Positions 45,216 to 55,450 of a stretch of 64,000 bases of DNA are shown piece by piece. The stretch comes from an uncultured Faecalibacterium sp. Its GTDB lineage: Bacteria > Bacillota > Clostridia > Oscillospirales > Ruminococcaceae. The notes beneath the pieces were generated by a model that was given only the letters and a program-made list of their open reading frames with translations, was not told the origin of the DNA and made no database searches. Position 1 is the stretch's first letter, and every line of letters starts with the position of its first letter. The position numbers were made by a program, and so were the translations under genes. The stretch is from positions 100,554-164,553 of the forward strand of contig CAKSZF010000001.1 of NCBI GenBank assembly GCA_934525405.1, written 5' to 3'.

Positions 45216-45658
45216 TGTTCAGCCGACTCCACGACGGCTTCATCACTCAGGCCGTGGTCGCGTGCCACAGCACCCAGCAGACCATTCACAAACTGATAGT
45301 CCTCGCCCGCGCCGTACTTCTTGGTCAGCTCCACAGCCTCATTGATGGCAACGCCGGGCTTGTTCTCGCCGCCGAACAGCATCTCGGCCACGGCCAGACG
45401 CAGCACGGTCAGGCTGACGCGGGGCAGACGCTCCATGGTCCAATTGCGCAGATGTGCGCGGATCTCGTCATCCACCTCTGCAGAATGATCGTAGTAGGCG
45501 TTCAGCAGCAGACGGCTGAACGCATCCACAGGATGCTCTTCATCGTTCTCGGCGTGATTGGACAGTGCCTCGGCCAGAGGAATGTCACCAAAGGTCTGTG
45601 AAAATGCCAGCAAAAAGGCGTTTTCACGGGCTTCTCTACGGGGCAGAATATTTTCCAT
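45212..45658 (-). CDS. nusB: Transcription antitermination factor NusB
   Basis: 148 aa. Helical RNA-binding factor for rRNA antitermination. RREARENAFLLAFSQ at the start, and MLFGGENKPGVAINEAVELTKKYG then FVNGLLGAVAR at the end, are the family blocks. ATG at 45658 with AAAGGAA upstream. Confidence 0.93.
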   Translation of the reverse strand: MENILPRREARENAFLLAFSQTFGDIPLAEALSNHAENDEEHPVDAFSRLLLNAYYDHSAEVDDEIRAHLRNWTMERLPRVSLTVLRLAVAEMLFGGENKPGVAINEAVELTKKYGAGEDYQFVNGLLGAVARDHGLSDEAVVESAEQ

Positions 45659-45740
45659 AATGTTCCTTTCGCAATACAAACCCTCCCGCCGGACGTACCG
45701 GGAGGAGGATCGTTTCTGATATGATTTTTTTCTGAATTTT

Positions 45741-46100
45741 TTACTGCGCTTCGGCAAGGCCTGCAATGACCAGATCCACGCGGCTGACCGTCACATTGGT
45801 CATGTTCTGTACGGCAGACTTGACGTTCTCCTGTACCTTTTCTGCCACAGAGGGAATCCGTGCGCCGAACTGCATCATCAGGTGCAGGGTAATGTTGGCT
45901 GTGCCGTCCCGCATCTCCACCACCACAGGCGGCTGGATGCTGGAAGTTTCCAGCAGGCTTTTCAGCTTTTTATTCTGTACACCGCAGGAAACCTCGGCAA
46001 CGCCGTCCACTTCCAGTGCGGCGCAGCGGGCGATCTTGCCCACGACCTCGGTCGAAATCTGAAGGCTGCCGCCCTGAAGATCCATGTTCTGTAAATCCAT
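45741..46100 (-). CDS. Asp23/Gls24 family envelope stress protein
   Basis: 119 aa. Asp23 domain: GSLQISTEVVGKIARCAALEVDGVAEVS, then VAEKVQENVKSAVQNMTNVTVSRVDLVI. Yqhy-like member that classically precedes nusB. ATG at 46100 has GGAGG 8 nt upstream; ATG at 46115 is also in frame. Confidence 0.9.
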   Translation of the reverse strand: MDLQNMDLQGGSLQISTEVVGKIARCAALEVDGVAEVSCGVQNKKLKSLLETSSIQPPVVVEMRDGTANITLHLMMQFGARIPSVAEKVQENVKSAVQNMTNVTVSRVDLVIAGLAEAQ

Positions 46101-46236
46101 TGTGCTGTCCTCCATCCAAAGGCTGCTCCGGCGGCGGTTGCAAAGCACTGAAACCGGTCTGCCGTGCCTGCCTTTTGTGTTCAAACGCGCCCTGTGCAGT
46201 GCATAAAGGCGCGCAGCATTCATTTTTGATAGAGTT

Positions 46237-46266
46237 ATTATACCATTAATGCGGGGGCAATTTCAA
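46237..46266 (-). promoter_or_regulatory. Promoter of the asp23-nusB-recN operon
   Basis: On minus: TTGAAA (46266-46261), an 18-nt spacer and consensus TATAAT (46242-46237). Its start point leaves a leader of about 130 nt before asp23. Confidence 0.7.
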
Positions 46267-46389
46267 TACTTGTTTGGAAAAGAAAGATGGAAATCAGCAC
46301 GGAATGGCATCCCGGCAGTGCATACAGCTTTCTGCCTGCAAGAAAAGCTGCACCTGCGCCGCCGGGGTGTCAGCATAAATAAAGAGCGC

Positions 46390-47013
46390 TTATTTTACCT
46401 CCACCACCGTGATATTCTGAGCAGTCACGCTGCTTTTGTTCATCACCACATCCCGGATCTGCGCCACCTGTGCCGCCGTGAGCGGCTCGCCTGCCGTCAT
46501 CACGGTCAGGTCTGCCCGCCCTGCCTGTAAAAAGCACAGGCAATCCGCAAAACCTTTGGCGCGCACCAGTGTCTCAATCTCATTTTCCGCATTCAGATCC
46601 TCCAGCCCTGCCGCCATTTGTGCGGTGTACTCCTTTTTCTCCTCCGCTGTCAGGGAGGAGGACTTCAGGCTCTTTTGCAGGGTGTCCATTGCTTCATCGT
46701 GTGCCTTTTCCCGCTTGAGCCGAGCCTGTTCAAAAAAGCGGGTGCCGCTGTCGTTTGCAACGCTGACCAGCTGCGCTTCGCCATAGTTTTTGTTGACACC
46801 CGAGGCTGCCTCTGCCTCTGTGGGCAGTGCATCCGTGATGATGGTCTCCGCATCTGCTTCCACCGGCTCTGCCGAGACCATAAGGGTGTCTTCTTCTGTC
46901 TGCGGGGTGATGTCTGCCCGGGCATACTGCCAGTTTAAGTAGACGGCAATGACCAGCGCCGCTGCCAGTGTCAGTGCGGTGACCCTGCGGGTGTTTCTGG
47001 AAAGTGCTCTCAT
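46390..47013 (-). CDS. spoIIIAH: Stage III sporulation protein AH
   Basis: 207 aa. Mother-cell partner of SpoIIQ in the feeding-tube channel. N-terminal membrane helix (about 12-27, ALTLAAALVIAVYLNW), linker, then a YscJ/FliF-like ring domain at the end (VRAKGFADCLCFLQAGRADLTVMT). Last gene of the spoIIIA run, 60 bases after spoIIIAG. Confidence 0.87.
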   Translation of the reverse strand: MRALSRNTRRVTALTLAAALVIAVYLNWQYARADITPQTEEDTLMVSAEPVEADAETIITDALPTEAEAASGVNKNYGEAQLVSVANDSGTRFFEQARLKREKAHDEAMDTLQKSLKSSSLTAEEKKEYTAQMAAGLEDLNAENEIETLVRAKGFADCLCFLQAGRADLTVMTAGEPLTAAQVAQIRDVVMNKSSVTAQNITVVEVK

Positions 47014-47073
47014 AAAACGGTTCCTCCTTTAGGTTTTCGGTAATCGGTTTTGATACTTGATAAAAGCAACGGC

Positions 47074-47586
47074 TCAGCGCTTGCGTTGCTCCACGCAGAT
47101 GCGGTTCGTGGGCAGGTCCAGCAGCGAATGCAGCAGCTCGGTGATGCGGGCTGCCACGCGGACGTCTCCCCCACCCTCACACAGCACGGCAACCCCGCAT
47201 ACCTGCGGCAGATAGGTAGTCTCGGCTAGCGCAGAGCCATCCTGTAAAAGAACATGGGTCTCCTGCTGCTGCAGATCCCCGGTCTGGGTGTCCACTGCAT
47301 AGATGGTCTCCTCTCCGGTGGTCAGGGTGACCATGACCGTGGTGCGCCCCGCCCCCTGCAATTGACTGATAAGCCCTTCCAGTTGCTGCTCCAACTGGGT
47401 CTGGTACTGGCTGACAGTGGCTGTTTGGGCGGCGGAAGTCGCCGCTTTCTGCGTATCGCCACCGGGTATAAGCTCCGACAGCAAAAGCAGCAGCATTGCC
47501 AGTACGCCGACCGCCACCGCCAGAGAAGTGCGGTTTTTGCCGCTTTGCAGAGAGCGTAAAGCAGAAAGCAGTTCATTCTTTTTCAT
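47074..47586 (-). CDS. spoIIIAG: Stage III sporulation protein AG
   Basis: 170 aa. One membrane segment (about 21-40), then a ring-forming domain (LISQLQGAGRTTVMVTL, PQVCGVAVLCEGGGD, RITELLHSLLDLPTNRICV). Component of the channel basal ring. ATG at 47586 overlaps the spoIIIAF stop. A longer frame to 48165 is a shadow of AF. Confidence 0.9.
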   Translation of the reverse strand: MKKNELLSALRSLQSGKNRTSLAVAVGVLAMLLLLLSELIPGGDTQKAATSAAQTATVSQYQTQLEQQLEGLISQLQGAGRTTVMVTLTTGEETIYAVDTQTGDLQQQETHVLLQDGSALAETTYLPQVCGVAVLCEGGGDVRVAARITELLHSLLDLPTNRICVEQRKR

Positions 47587-48062
47587 TGTGCGCTCTCCTC
47601 TGCTACCGTGGAAGCACCCAGTGTCTGCTGCAAAAAGCTGAACACTGCCTGCTTTTGGGCGGCGGTGCAGCCCGCCGGGAAGGCGGCAACCACTTTTTTT
47701 ACAACGACCTGCTGCCCGGCTTTTTCCAGTGTGACTGTTACACAAATATCCAGCCCGAACTGCTGGCGGCACTGTGCGGTGCAATATTCCTCTAGCTGGG
47801 TCCCTGCCTCGGTCAGGATCTCTGCTTCCCGTGCGTCCGGCTGCGCCGCAGACGTGACCGCCGGGGCTGTGTCCCCCGAAAACGTGGTCAAGACTTTGCC
47901 CGGCAGTCGTGGCAGCTGCGCAAGAAGGACTGCTAAAATATATAGTCCGGCCACGGCTTTTATGCACCGGCCCGCCCAGCATTGCCCACCAAAAAGACTG
48001 ACCAATTCTGCCCCGATGCACGCCATGCAGAACACTGCCGCAGCCTGCTGAAATGCCTGCAT
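47583..48062 (-). CDS. spoIIIAF: Stage III sporulation protein AF
   Basis: 159 aa. Two N-terminal helices and a soluble C-terminal domain (QFGLDICVTVTLEKAG, CTAAQKQAVFSFLQ). Position, topology and size identify it; sequence is weakly conserved. It starts directly after the spoIIIAE stop. Confidence 0.85.
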   Translation of the reverse strand: MQAFQQAAAVFCMACIGAELVSLFGGQCWAGRCIKAVAGLYILAVLLAQLPRLPGKVLTTFSGDTAPAVTSAAQPDAREAEILTEAGTQLEEYCTAQCRQQFGLDICVTVTLEKAGQQVVVKKVVAAFPAGCTAAQKQAVFSFLQQTLGASTVAEESAQ

Positions 48063-49121
48063 CTAACCACCCCCTGTCAGCATCAGCAGCGCGATGCCCA
48101 CTACAAACAGCATAAAAAATAAAGCCGTAACTGCCGCCATGCAGCGCACGGCTTCGGCAAAGCATTGCAGCAGCTTATAGCAATGCTCCAAACCGCCGAT
48201 TTCGGCAAGCCAGCCGCAGCAGGACAGAAAAAACAGATGTACCAGCAGCCCGAGATACAAGGGTACAAATTCTGCCCCGATGCTGAGCAATGCAGCAATG
48301 CCAAGAGTGCTTTTGAGCAGCTGCATCCCGGCCAGCACCGCGTCTGCCGCGCTGCTCAACGCCTGCCCCACGATGGGCACACTGCCGGTCAGCAGCTGAC
48401 CCAAACGAGAGGCAGAACGATCCAACTGCACTGTTACCACGCGCTGAAAGCTCATCAGGGCGGCGAACGCTTTGCCCGCCCAGCCGATGGCCTGCCGCAG
48501 CAGCCGCCCGGTCAGGGTGCAACCCTCGGACAGGCTTTTGCGGGAGCTGATGCCGCAAGCCATGCTGATGGCAAGGTAGCTGCGCAGTAGCGGCTGCAGC
48601 CAGAGGGTGACCGCCTGTGCGATAAAGCACAGCACCGTGAGCAGAAAGCCGTTTGCAGCCGCTCCGGCGTTCCACTCGCCGCCAACCGCCAGTACGCCGC
48701 TGTACACCGGCAAAAAACCCAGCAGATAGCTTTTCCACCCGGCCATCCGGGTGCACAGTGCGGCGGCAAGCTTGTCCAGTTCCTGCCATAATAAAACGCC
48801 GCAGCCACCGGCAGCAGCCAGTTCCAGCAGTGCTTTGTCGGCAGTGTCCTGCAAGAGAAATGCAAGCCCGGCTGCCAGCGATAAAAACAGCAGAACACCG
48901 GCATATTGATGCAGCACTTCCCGCAGCAATTGCACCGGTTCTGCAGCAAACAAACGCAGCAAGGTGCCCAGCGGGTCTGCCGCAAACTGCTCGGCTTGAA
49001 CAGGTGCTTTGTCAAGATAAGTCTGCCACGGTGCGGCTTCCGCCGCCGCAGCTTTCAGGGCGGTTTCGCTGCACAGAAAGCCTAGCGCTACCACGCAAAT
49101 GATAAGGCTGCGTCTTTTCAT
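48063..49121 (-). CDS. spoIIIAE: Stage III sporulation protein AE
   Basis: 352 aa. Signal-like N-terminus followed by 6-8 helices; conserved features include SRKSLSEGCTLTGRLLRQAIGW and SVPIVGQALSSAADAVLAG. Putative permease-like part of the SpoIIIA-SpoIIQ channel. ATG at 49121 overlaps the spoIIIAD stop. Confidence 0.9.
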   Translation of the reverse strand: MKRRSLIICVVALGFLCSETALKAAAAEAAPWQTYLDKAPVQAEQFAADPLGTLLRLFAAEPVQLLREVLHQYAGVLLFLSLAAGLAFLLQDTADKALLELAAAGGCGVLLWQELDKLAAALCTRMAGWKSYLLGFLPVYSGVLAVGGEWNAGAAANGFLLTVLCFIAQAVTLWLQPLLRSYLAISMACGISSRKSLSEGCTLTGRLLRQAIGWAGKAFAALMSFQRVVTVQLDRSASRLGQLLTGSVPIVGQALSSAADAVLAGMQLLKSTLGIAALLSIGAEFVPLYLGLLVHLFFLSCCGWLAEIGGLEHCYKLLQCFAEAVRCMAAVTALFFMLFVVGIALLMLTGGG

Positions 49122-49501
49122 CCCGCCAACCCCCAGATCGTCTGGAATATCTGTTCCAGCAGCGGCCATACTGCCGCCAGTACGAGACACCGCCCCGCCA
49201 GTCCGGCGCACCATGCAAGGGCATCCGCTCCGGCTTCCTCACAGAGGGTGCGGACGTAATCTGCCAGCAGCAAAATCCCCGCACTGCGTAAAAGGCAGGA
49301 AAACGCCTGTGCATTGGTGCGCTGCCCCAACTGCACCAATGCTTGCAGTACCCCGTGCAGCGGCTGCGCCAGACGGAGCAGCAGCCACACCGCAGCACCA
49401 AGCGAAAGTAGCAGTGCAAATGCCGGGGAGTACCGCTGTAACAGAATACCGACAAAGGACGCCAGCAGCAGCGCCGCCAGCATCGGAACCGCTGCGCTCA
49501 T
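49118..49501 (-). CDS. spoIIIAD: Stage III sporulation protein AD
   Basis: 127 aa. Hydrophobic, three or four helices; ends with GRCLVLAAVWPLLEQIFQTI. ATG at 49501 overlaps the spoIIIAC stop (ATGA). A far longer frame to 50326 is a shadow of AA/AB. Confidence 0.87.
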   Translation of the reverse strand: MSAAVPMLAALLLASFVGILLQRYSPAFALLLSLGAAVWLLLRLAQPLHGVLQALVQLGQRTNAQAFSCLLRSAGILLLADYVRTLCEEAGADALAWCAGLAGRCLVLAAVWPLLEQIFQTIWGLAG

Positions 49502-49692
49502 AGCGCAAACAGAGACCGGATGGTAGCAAACAGAGCACTGATCTGCTTGACGAGAATAGAGAGCACCACCACAAGCCCTGCCAGCGTGGTCATCATGGCC
49601 TGATCCTCCCGCCCGGAGCGGATGAGCAGCTGGTTGAGCACTGCTACAATGATGCCAATGGCCGCAATTTTGAACACAAGCTCGATATCCAT
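49498..49692 (-). CDS. spoIIIAC: Stage III sporulation protein AC
   Basis: 64 aa. Two membrane helices: FKIAAIGIIVAVLNQLLIRSGREDQA and MMTTLAGLVVVLSILVKQI, an unmistakable AC pattern. AAGGAG precedes the ATG. Confidence 0.93.
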   Translation of the reverse strand: MDIELVFKIAAIGIIVAVLNQLLIRSGREDQAMMTTLAGLVVVLSILVKQISALFATIRSLFAL

Positions 49693-49719
49693 CCGTTTCT
49701 CCTTTGTTCCGTACAGTTT

Positions 49720-50184
49720 TTACCAAAAGAGCAGTGCCAGCATCATGCCGCCTGCCAGCCCAAGGCGGTGCGGCAGACCGGCCTGCCGCTGCGCTGTGCA
49801 ACGTGCTTGCTGCAAATAATCCTCGAACCGCGCTATATAGTAGCTCAGCCGTTCGCATTCCTGTGCGGCCTCTGCGCGGCCAATGCCGCCGAAGCACTCT
49901 GCAAAGCAGGCACGTTCCGCAGCGGAGAGCCGCTCCGGCGCAGGCAGCTGCTGGAATGTACCGCCGGGAGTTTGCGCTAACAGCCCCTCGCGGCAAAGCT
50001 GCCGGTAAAGGCTTTGCAGGTCCACCCGGCGGTACTGGATTTCCTGCCGGATGCGCTGTAATAGCTCGATGGTGCGCTGCAAAGTGGCAAGATGCAGGGC
50101 GGTTTTGGCTTGTAGTGCGTCCCCCGCCAGCCAGCCGCACAATGGGAGCAAAAGCAGGCCAAGCCCGCGCAGAAGGCTGCTCAT
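49720..50184 (-). CDS. spoIIIAB: Stage III sporulation protein AB
   Basis: 154 aa. N-terminal helix, a long cytoplasmic helical domain (LATLQRTIELLQRIRQEIQYRRVDLQ is the family hallmark) and a C-terminal helix (LGLAGGMMLALLFW). ATG at 50184 overlaps the spoIIIAA stop. Resembles type II secretion GspF parts. Confidence 0.9.
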   Translation of the reverse strand: MSSLLRGLGLLLLPLCGWLAGDALQAKTALHLATLQRTIELLQRIRQEIQYRRVDLQSLYRQLCREGLLAQTPGGTFQQLPAPERLSAAERACFAECFGGIGRAEAAQECERLSYYIARFEDYLQQARCTAQRQAGLPHRLGLAGGMMLALLFW

Positions 50185-51071
50185 ACAGCGCACATTTCCC
50201 GGATGCAGCCCGGGGTCTCCCGCCCGGCAAGGACGACCAGCTGCCGCAGCATCCCGCGTTGCAGCAATGCTTGTACCTGCGGACGGCATCGTGCCTGTGC
50301 GGCATCCGGCGCGTGGAGACTGGCAATAAAGTCCACCCCGCTGAAAAAGCCTTGTTCCAGTGCTCTGGTCTCTTCCAAGCCGCCCAGCTCGTCCAGCAAG
50401 ATCACTTGCGGTGCCAGCGTGCGCAGCGCCATCTGGACAGCGCGGGCTTTATCCACCCCGCCGATGCGCTCCAGCGGCGGCAGGGGTTGCTCCGGCGGGA
50501 AAAGCTCGTTCCGCTCGTCCACCACTGCCACCAGACGCTGTCGCTCGGCCAGTGTCCGGGCAATGGTGCGCAGCAGCGTTGTTTTGCCGCTGCCAGGCTC
50601 TCCCACTATCAACAATCCGGTAAAGTGCCGCTCCAGCAGCTTGTCAAACTCGGGCGGCAAAGGGATAATACAGCCGCGTGCAATTCGCAGATTGAGCGAG
50701 GTGATCTTTTGCAGGGTGATACTCTGCCCTTCCCGCTGCACGAACTGCCCCGCTACGCCCACGCGGTTGCCGGCAGCAGTGGTCAGGTAGCCCTCGGCAA
50801 GCTCCTTTTCGTGAGTGTGCACTGAGCCGTTGCAAAGTGTGTAGAATATCTCCTCTATTTGCAGCGCATCCAGCCGCATTGCAGCCAGCATCGGAGGACA
50901 GCCCGGCAGTGCAGAAGCAGGGCATTGCCGTCCTTGCACGGTAAATGTGACCGCACAGTCTGTACGCAGCCGCAGTTCCTGCACGCACGCTGCCGTTTGT
51001 GCGGGCAGCAGTGCCAGTAACGTTGCCAGCCAAGCGGGAAGAGCTCTGACGGCCCGGTAATACTCGTCCAC
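50181..51071 (-). CDS. spoIIIAA: Stage III sporulation protein AA (ATPase)
   Basis: About 296 aa from GTG at 51071, 7 nt after AAGGAGG. Secretion-type ATPase thought to energise the SpoIIIA channel. Walker A VGEPGSGKTTLL near residue 160, VVDERNEL, and Walker B VILLDELGG are intact. The N-terminal part contains the AA signature ITSLNLRIARG. First gene of a complete eight-gene operon; SigE-like -10 upstream. Confidence 0.93.
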   Translation of the reverse strand: MDEYYRAVRALPAWLATLLALLPAQTAACVQELRLRTDCAVTFTVQGRQCPASALPGCPPMLAAMRLDALQIEEIFYTLCNGSVHTHEKELAEGYLTTAAGNRVGVAGQFVQREGQSITLQKITSLNLRIARGCIIPLPPEFDKLLERHFTGLLIVGEPGSGKTTLLRTIARTLAERQRLVAVVDERNELFPPEQPLPPLERIGGVDKARAVQMALRTLAPQVILLDELGGLEETRALEQGFFSGVDFIASLHAPDAAQARCRPQVQALLQRGMLRQLVVLAGRETPGCIREMCAV

Positions 51072-51106
51072 TTTGGTTCCTCCTTCCACGAAAGCTTTGT
51101 GCTAGC

Positions 51107-51114
51107 ATTGTATG
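51107..51114 (-). promoter_or_regulatory. SigE-like -10 of the spoIIIA operon
   Basis: CATACAAT (51114-51107 on minus) equals the mother-cell SigE -10 consensus. The matching -35 region (GTTCTAAG, 51135-51128, 13-nt spacer) is weak. About 35 nt separate it from the GTG of spoIIIAA. Confidence 0.6.
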
Positions 51115-51150
51115 CGCTTTGCGCGTTCTTAGAACCGGGAACCGGCAAAC

Positions 51151-51181
51151 AAAAAAGCCTCTGCAACAACATTGCAGAAGC
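51151..51181 (-). terminator. ligA terminator
   Basis: On minus, GCTTCTGCAA pairs with TTGCAGAGGC (one mismatch) around a 5-nt loop, followed by TTTTTT (51156-51151). Placed between the ligA stop and the spoIIIA promoter. Confidence 0.85.
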
Positions 51182-51220
51182 TTTTGAAATCACTTGTGCT
51201 TTAGCAATTGGAAGGCCGCT

Positions 51221-53248
<2,028 letters not shown>

Positions 53249-53345
53249 TCATTTTACCGTCCGCCGTGCTACTTGCCCGACAGAAACTGTGCTGTACGCC
53301 GGACACAGCAGGCAAGCGGTAGTCGTTTGCATTTGCATCTCCCTT

Positions 53346-53374
53346 AGTATACCACATCCATAGACGCTCTGCAA
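53346..53374 (-). promoter_or_regulatory. ligA promoter
   Basis: On minus: TTGCAG (53374-53369), a 17-nt spacer and TATACT (53351-53346). The transcript would have about 100 nt of leader before the GTG. Confidence 0.6.
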
Positions 53375-53582
53375 AGCATTAAATACAAATCGTATTTTCG
53401 AGGGATCTTTGCATTATGAAATCGATATCAGAACGGTCTGAGCGTTGATTTAAAATCACTAATAAAAGATACTGCACGTATTACAACTATATTTTATTAC
53501 GTTAATTCGCTTGATTTTTGATATTCTTCTATTGAGTTTGTCAGTAATTCTATGCGCTATGTTTTCCGCGCAGTACGGACAG
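53375..53582. other. AT-rich gene-free patch upstream of ligA
   Basis: About 200 bp visibly richer in A/T than any neighbour, without an ORF carrying a ribosome site. It lies between the ligA promoter and the sipL-like terminator. I see no repeat or gene remnant in it. Confidence 0.5.
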
Positions 53583-53633
53583 AAAAACACCCCCTCCCCG
53601 GTGCGGCAGCTCGTGCCGTCCGGGAAAGGGGTG
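53583..53633 (-). terminator. Terminator of the SipL-like gene
   Basis: On minus, CACCCCTTTCCCGG pairs with CCGGGGAGGGGGTG, with a further inner stem, and TTTTT follows (53587-53583). Confidence 0.85.
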
Positions 53634-53663
53634 CAGATTTTATTATGTTTACAGTCTTACAGG

Positions 53664-55181
53664 TCAGGTGACCGGGATCAGCAGCCGCTGTGCCTGCGGC
53701 AGGCTGACAAGCTCCTCTTCCAGCTGATTTGCCGCAAGGATCTGTGCCGGGGCTACATGGAACCGCCGTGCCACTGCGAACACTTCCTCCCCGGTCTGTG
53801 CGTAGTAGATCCGCAGCGCGATCTCGGGGTCGGTATCGGGCAGCGGGTCGCCAAGGGTGATGCTGCCAATGACCGGGCTGGTGGTGCAGCCTAAAATCGT
53901 GCCCTCTGCCCGGACGGTAATCGTGGCTTCCAGCGTACCGCCTGCACAGGTGCATTGCACGTTCTCGGTGCTCAGCCAGCATTCCGGCACAAGCACTGTT
54001 CCCTCCGGCGGCGTGATGGGCAGTGGAATAGCAACTTCCAAAGTTTTCTCGTAGCTTTCCAGCTCGCCGAGTGTATTCTCTGCAAGGGCTGTTACCACCG
54101 CTTTGGCGGCAAGTACCCAGCCCTCCCCTTTTGGGACGGTCTGCTGAGGGCCGTAGTGCACAAAGCAGGCCCGCAGCTGCGCCCCTGCATCCGGCAACGG
54201 GCCGGAACCTGTGGCGGTGGCGGTATCGTTCAGGGTGCAGAGCAGCTGCTCTGTAACGAGCGGCTGCGGCGTAAGCTCCGTTTCAAACCGAGTGGAAAAA
54301 GCGTCCACCGCCACTTGCAGCTGGTAATCGCGCCACGCCCGCAGATGCAGCATAACGTTTGCTGTAAGCTGGGCGGCGGTGCTTTCTGCCTGCGACAGGG
54401 TAAACCCCACCGGCTCTGCCACACACAGGCAGCGGCAGTCCTCGGTGATGCCCTCTAAATCTATCACCTGCTGGAAGGGCAGCGCCGCCGCCTGACTTTG
54501 CAGGGCAGTGTCCCCTTCTGCCCGCCACGCACACTGCACCCGCAGTTCCCCCTTGACCACAGCTTTACCGGCAAGTAGCTTTACCTCTCCTACACAGGCG
54601 TTACCGGTAATGTCCAGGACAGCCGCCGGGGGCTTTGCAAAGACCAGCTCACCCTCCAAGGTCACCAGCTTATCCAGTACAGCCACGCTGCGCACGCCTT
54701 GCAGTGTACGCAGCTGCTGCTCGATGCCGCCATCCGCCAGTGCCGTAATGACCTCGGTCTTGCATTGGGTGTGCACCGTGACCACCAGCCCATAGGCACC
54801 CCGCACCTCGATGCGGCGCGGGTCTGCCGCGCGGGTGTTGAGGTATTCTGTCTGCCCTTCCACCACGGCTGTCCATGCCGTAAAGGCAAGCTCCGGCAGC
54901 TCCAGCTGCCGGGTAAAGGGCAGCTTTTGCTCGGTCTGGCACAGACCTTTTTCTGTTTCGCTCTGGTAAAACACTGTGCAGCGCAGATAGCCCTCTAAGG
55001 TAAGTCTGCCCGGCTGCAACTGCCGTTGCAGCACCACCGGGCGGACAAAGCACTTGACCAGCTTACCCACCGGCGGTAGGTCATCCGAGATGCGGATCTC
55101 GGTCTCCAGCGGAAGTTCTGCTTTTACGGTACAGCCTGCCCCGCCCTGCGGCAGCGTGTCCCGGAATATCTTCAGTTCCAT
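53664..55181 (-). CDS. sipL: SipL-like spore morphogenesis protein (DUF3794 repeats plus LysM)
   Basis: 505 aa, near the length of Clostridioides difficile SipL. Repeated DUF3794 (SPOCS) domains cover most of the protein (e.g. LPPVGKLVKCFVRPVVLQ, and WRDYQLQVAVDAF onward). A C-terminal LysM domain (VFAVARRFHVAPAQILAANQL) ends it. SipL binds SpoIVA during coat assembly. ATG at 55181 follows AAAGGAG by 10 nt. Neighbour spoVM and a SigE-like promoter support a mother-cell role. Confidence 0.82.
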   Translation of the reverse strand: MELKIFRDTLPQGGAGCTVKAELPLETEIRISDDLPPVGKLVKCFVRPVVLQRQLQPGRLTLEGYLRCTVFYQSETEKGLCQTEQKLPFTRQLELPELAFTAWTAVVEGQTEYLNTRAADPRRIEVRGAYGLVVTVHTQCKTEVITALADGGIEQQLRTLQGVRSVAVLDKLVTLEGELVFAKPPAAVLDITGNACVGEVKLLAGKAVVKGELRVQCAWRAEGDTALQSQAAALPFQQVIDLEGITEDCRCLCVAEPVGFTLSQAESTAAQLTANVMLHLRAWRDYQLQVAVDAFSTRFETELTPQPLVTEQLLCTLNDTATATGSGPLPDAGAQLRACFVHYGPQQTVPKGEGWVLAAKAVVTALAENTLGELESYEKTLEVAIPLPITPPEGTVLVPECWLSTENVQCTCAGGTLEATITVRAEGTILGCTTSPVIGSITLGDPLPDTDPEIALRIYYAQTGEEVFAVARRFHVAPAQILAANQLEEELVSLPQAQRLLIPVT

Positions 55182-55217
55182 GTGCAGTGCGCTCCTTTCC
55201 CTGTCCGTTTCCGTAAG

Positions 55218-55247
55218 AGTGTATGCGGCGAAAGGCGGCGGTATGCC
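55218..55247 (-). promoter_or_regulatory. SigE-like promoter of sipL
   Basis: On minus: GGCATACC (55247-55240), a 14-nt spacer and CATACACT (55225-55218), compared with the SigE consensus of about GTCATATT-N14-CATACAAT. Seven of eight bases match in the -10 and about five of eight in the -35, at the right spacing. Confidence 0.65.
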
Positions 55248-55253
55248 GACAGC

Positions 55254-55290
55254 AAAAGGCCGGTGTGCAGCAGCTGCCACACACCGGCCT
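55254..55290 (-). terminator. spoVM terminator
   Basis: On minus, GGCCGGTGTG (55289-55280) pairs perfectly with CACACCGGCC (55267-55258), then TTTT. It follows the spoVM stop by 10 bases. Confidence 0.88.
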
Positions 55291-55299
55291 TTTATGGAT

Positions 55300-55380
55300 T
55301 CAGTTCTCTTTGCGGATGCCGAACAGCTTGCGCAGAATGCCGCACAGCGCTTTCGGGCTGCGAATGACCACTACCTGCAT
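55300..55380 (-). CDS. spoVM: Stage V sporulation protein M
   Basis: 26 aa, the exact length of Bacillus SpoVM. It reads MQVVVIRSPKALCGILRKLF then GIRKEN. It matches SpoVM (MKFYTIKLPKFLGGIVRAML and so on) at Pro9, Lys10, Gly14, Ile15 and Arg17, with the same amphipathic-helix design that senses membrane curvature on the forespore. GGAG-type ribosome site before the ATG, TATAAT at 55417-55412 and a strong terminator after. Gene order priA-def-fmt-rsmB-rlmN-prpC-prkC-rsgA-thiN-spoVM matches B. subtilis. Confidence 0.88.
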   Translation of the reverse strand: MQVVVIRSPKALCGILRKLFGIRKEN

Positions 55381-55450
55381 CTCCACCCCGCCTTTCGCTC
55401 ATGTTTACCCCATTATAGCGTTTGACGGGCAAAAATGTTCCGGGAAGGGT

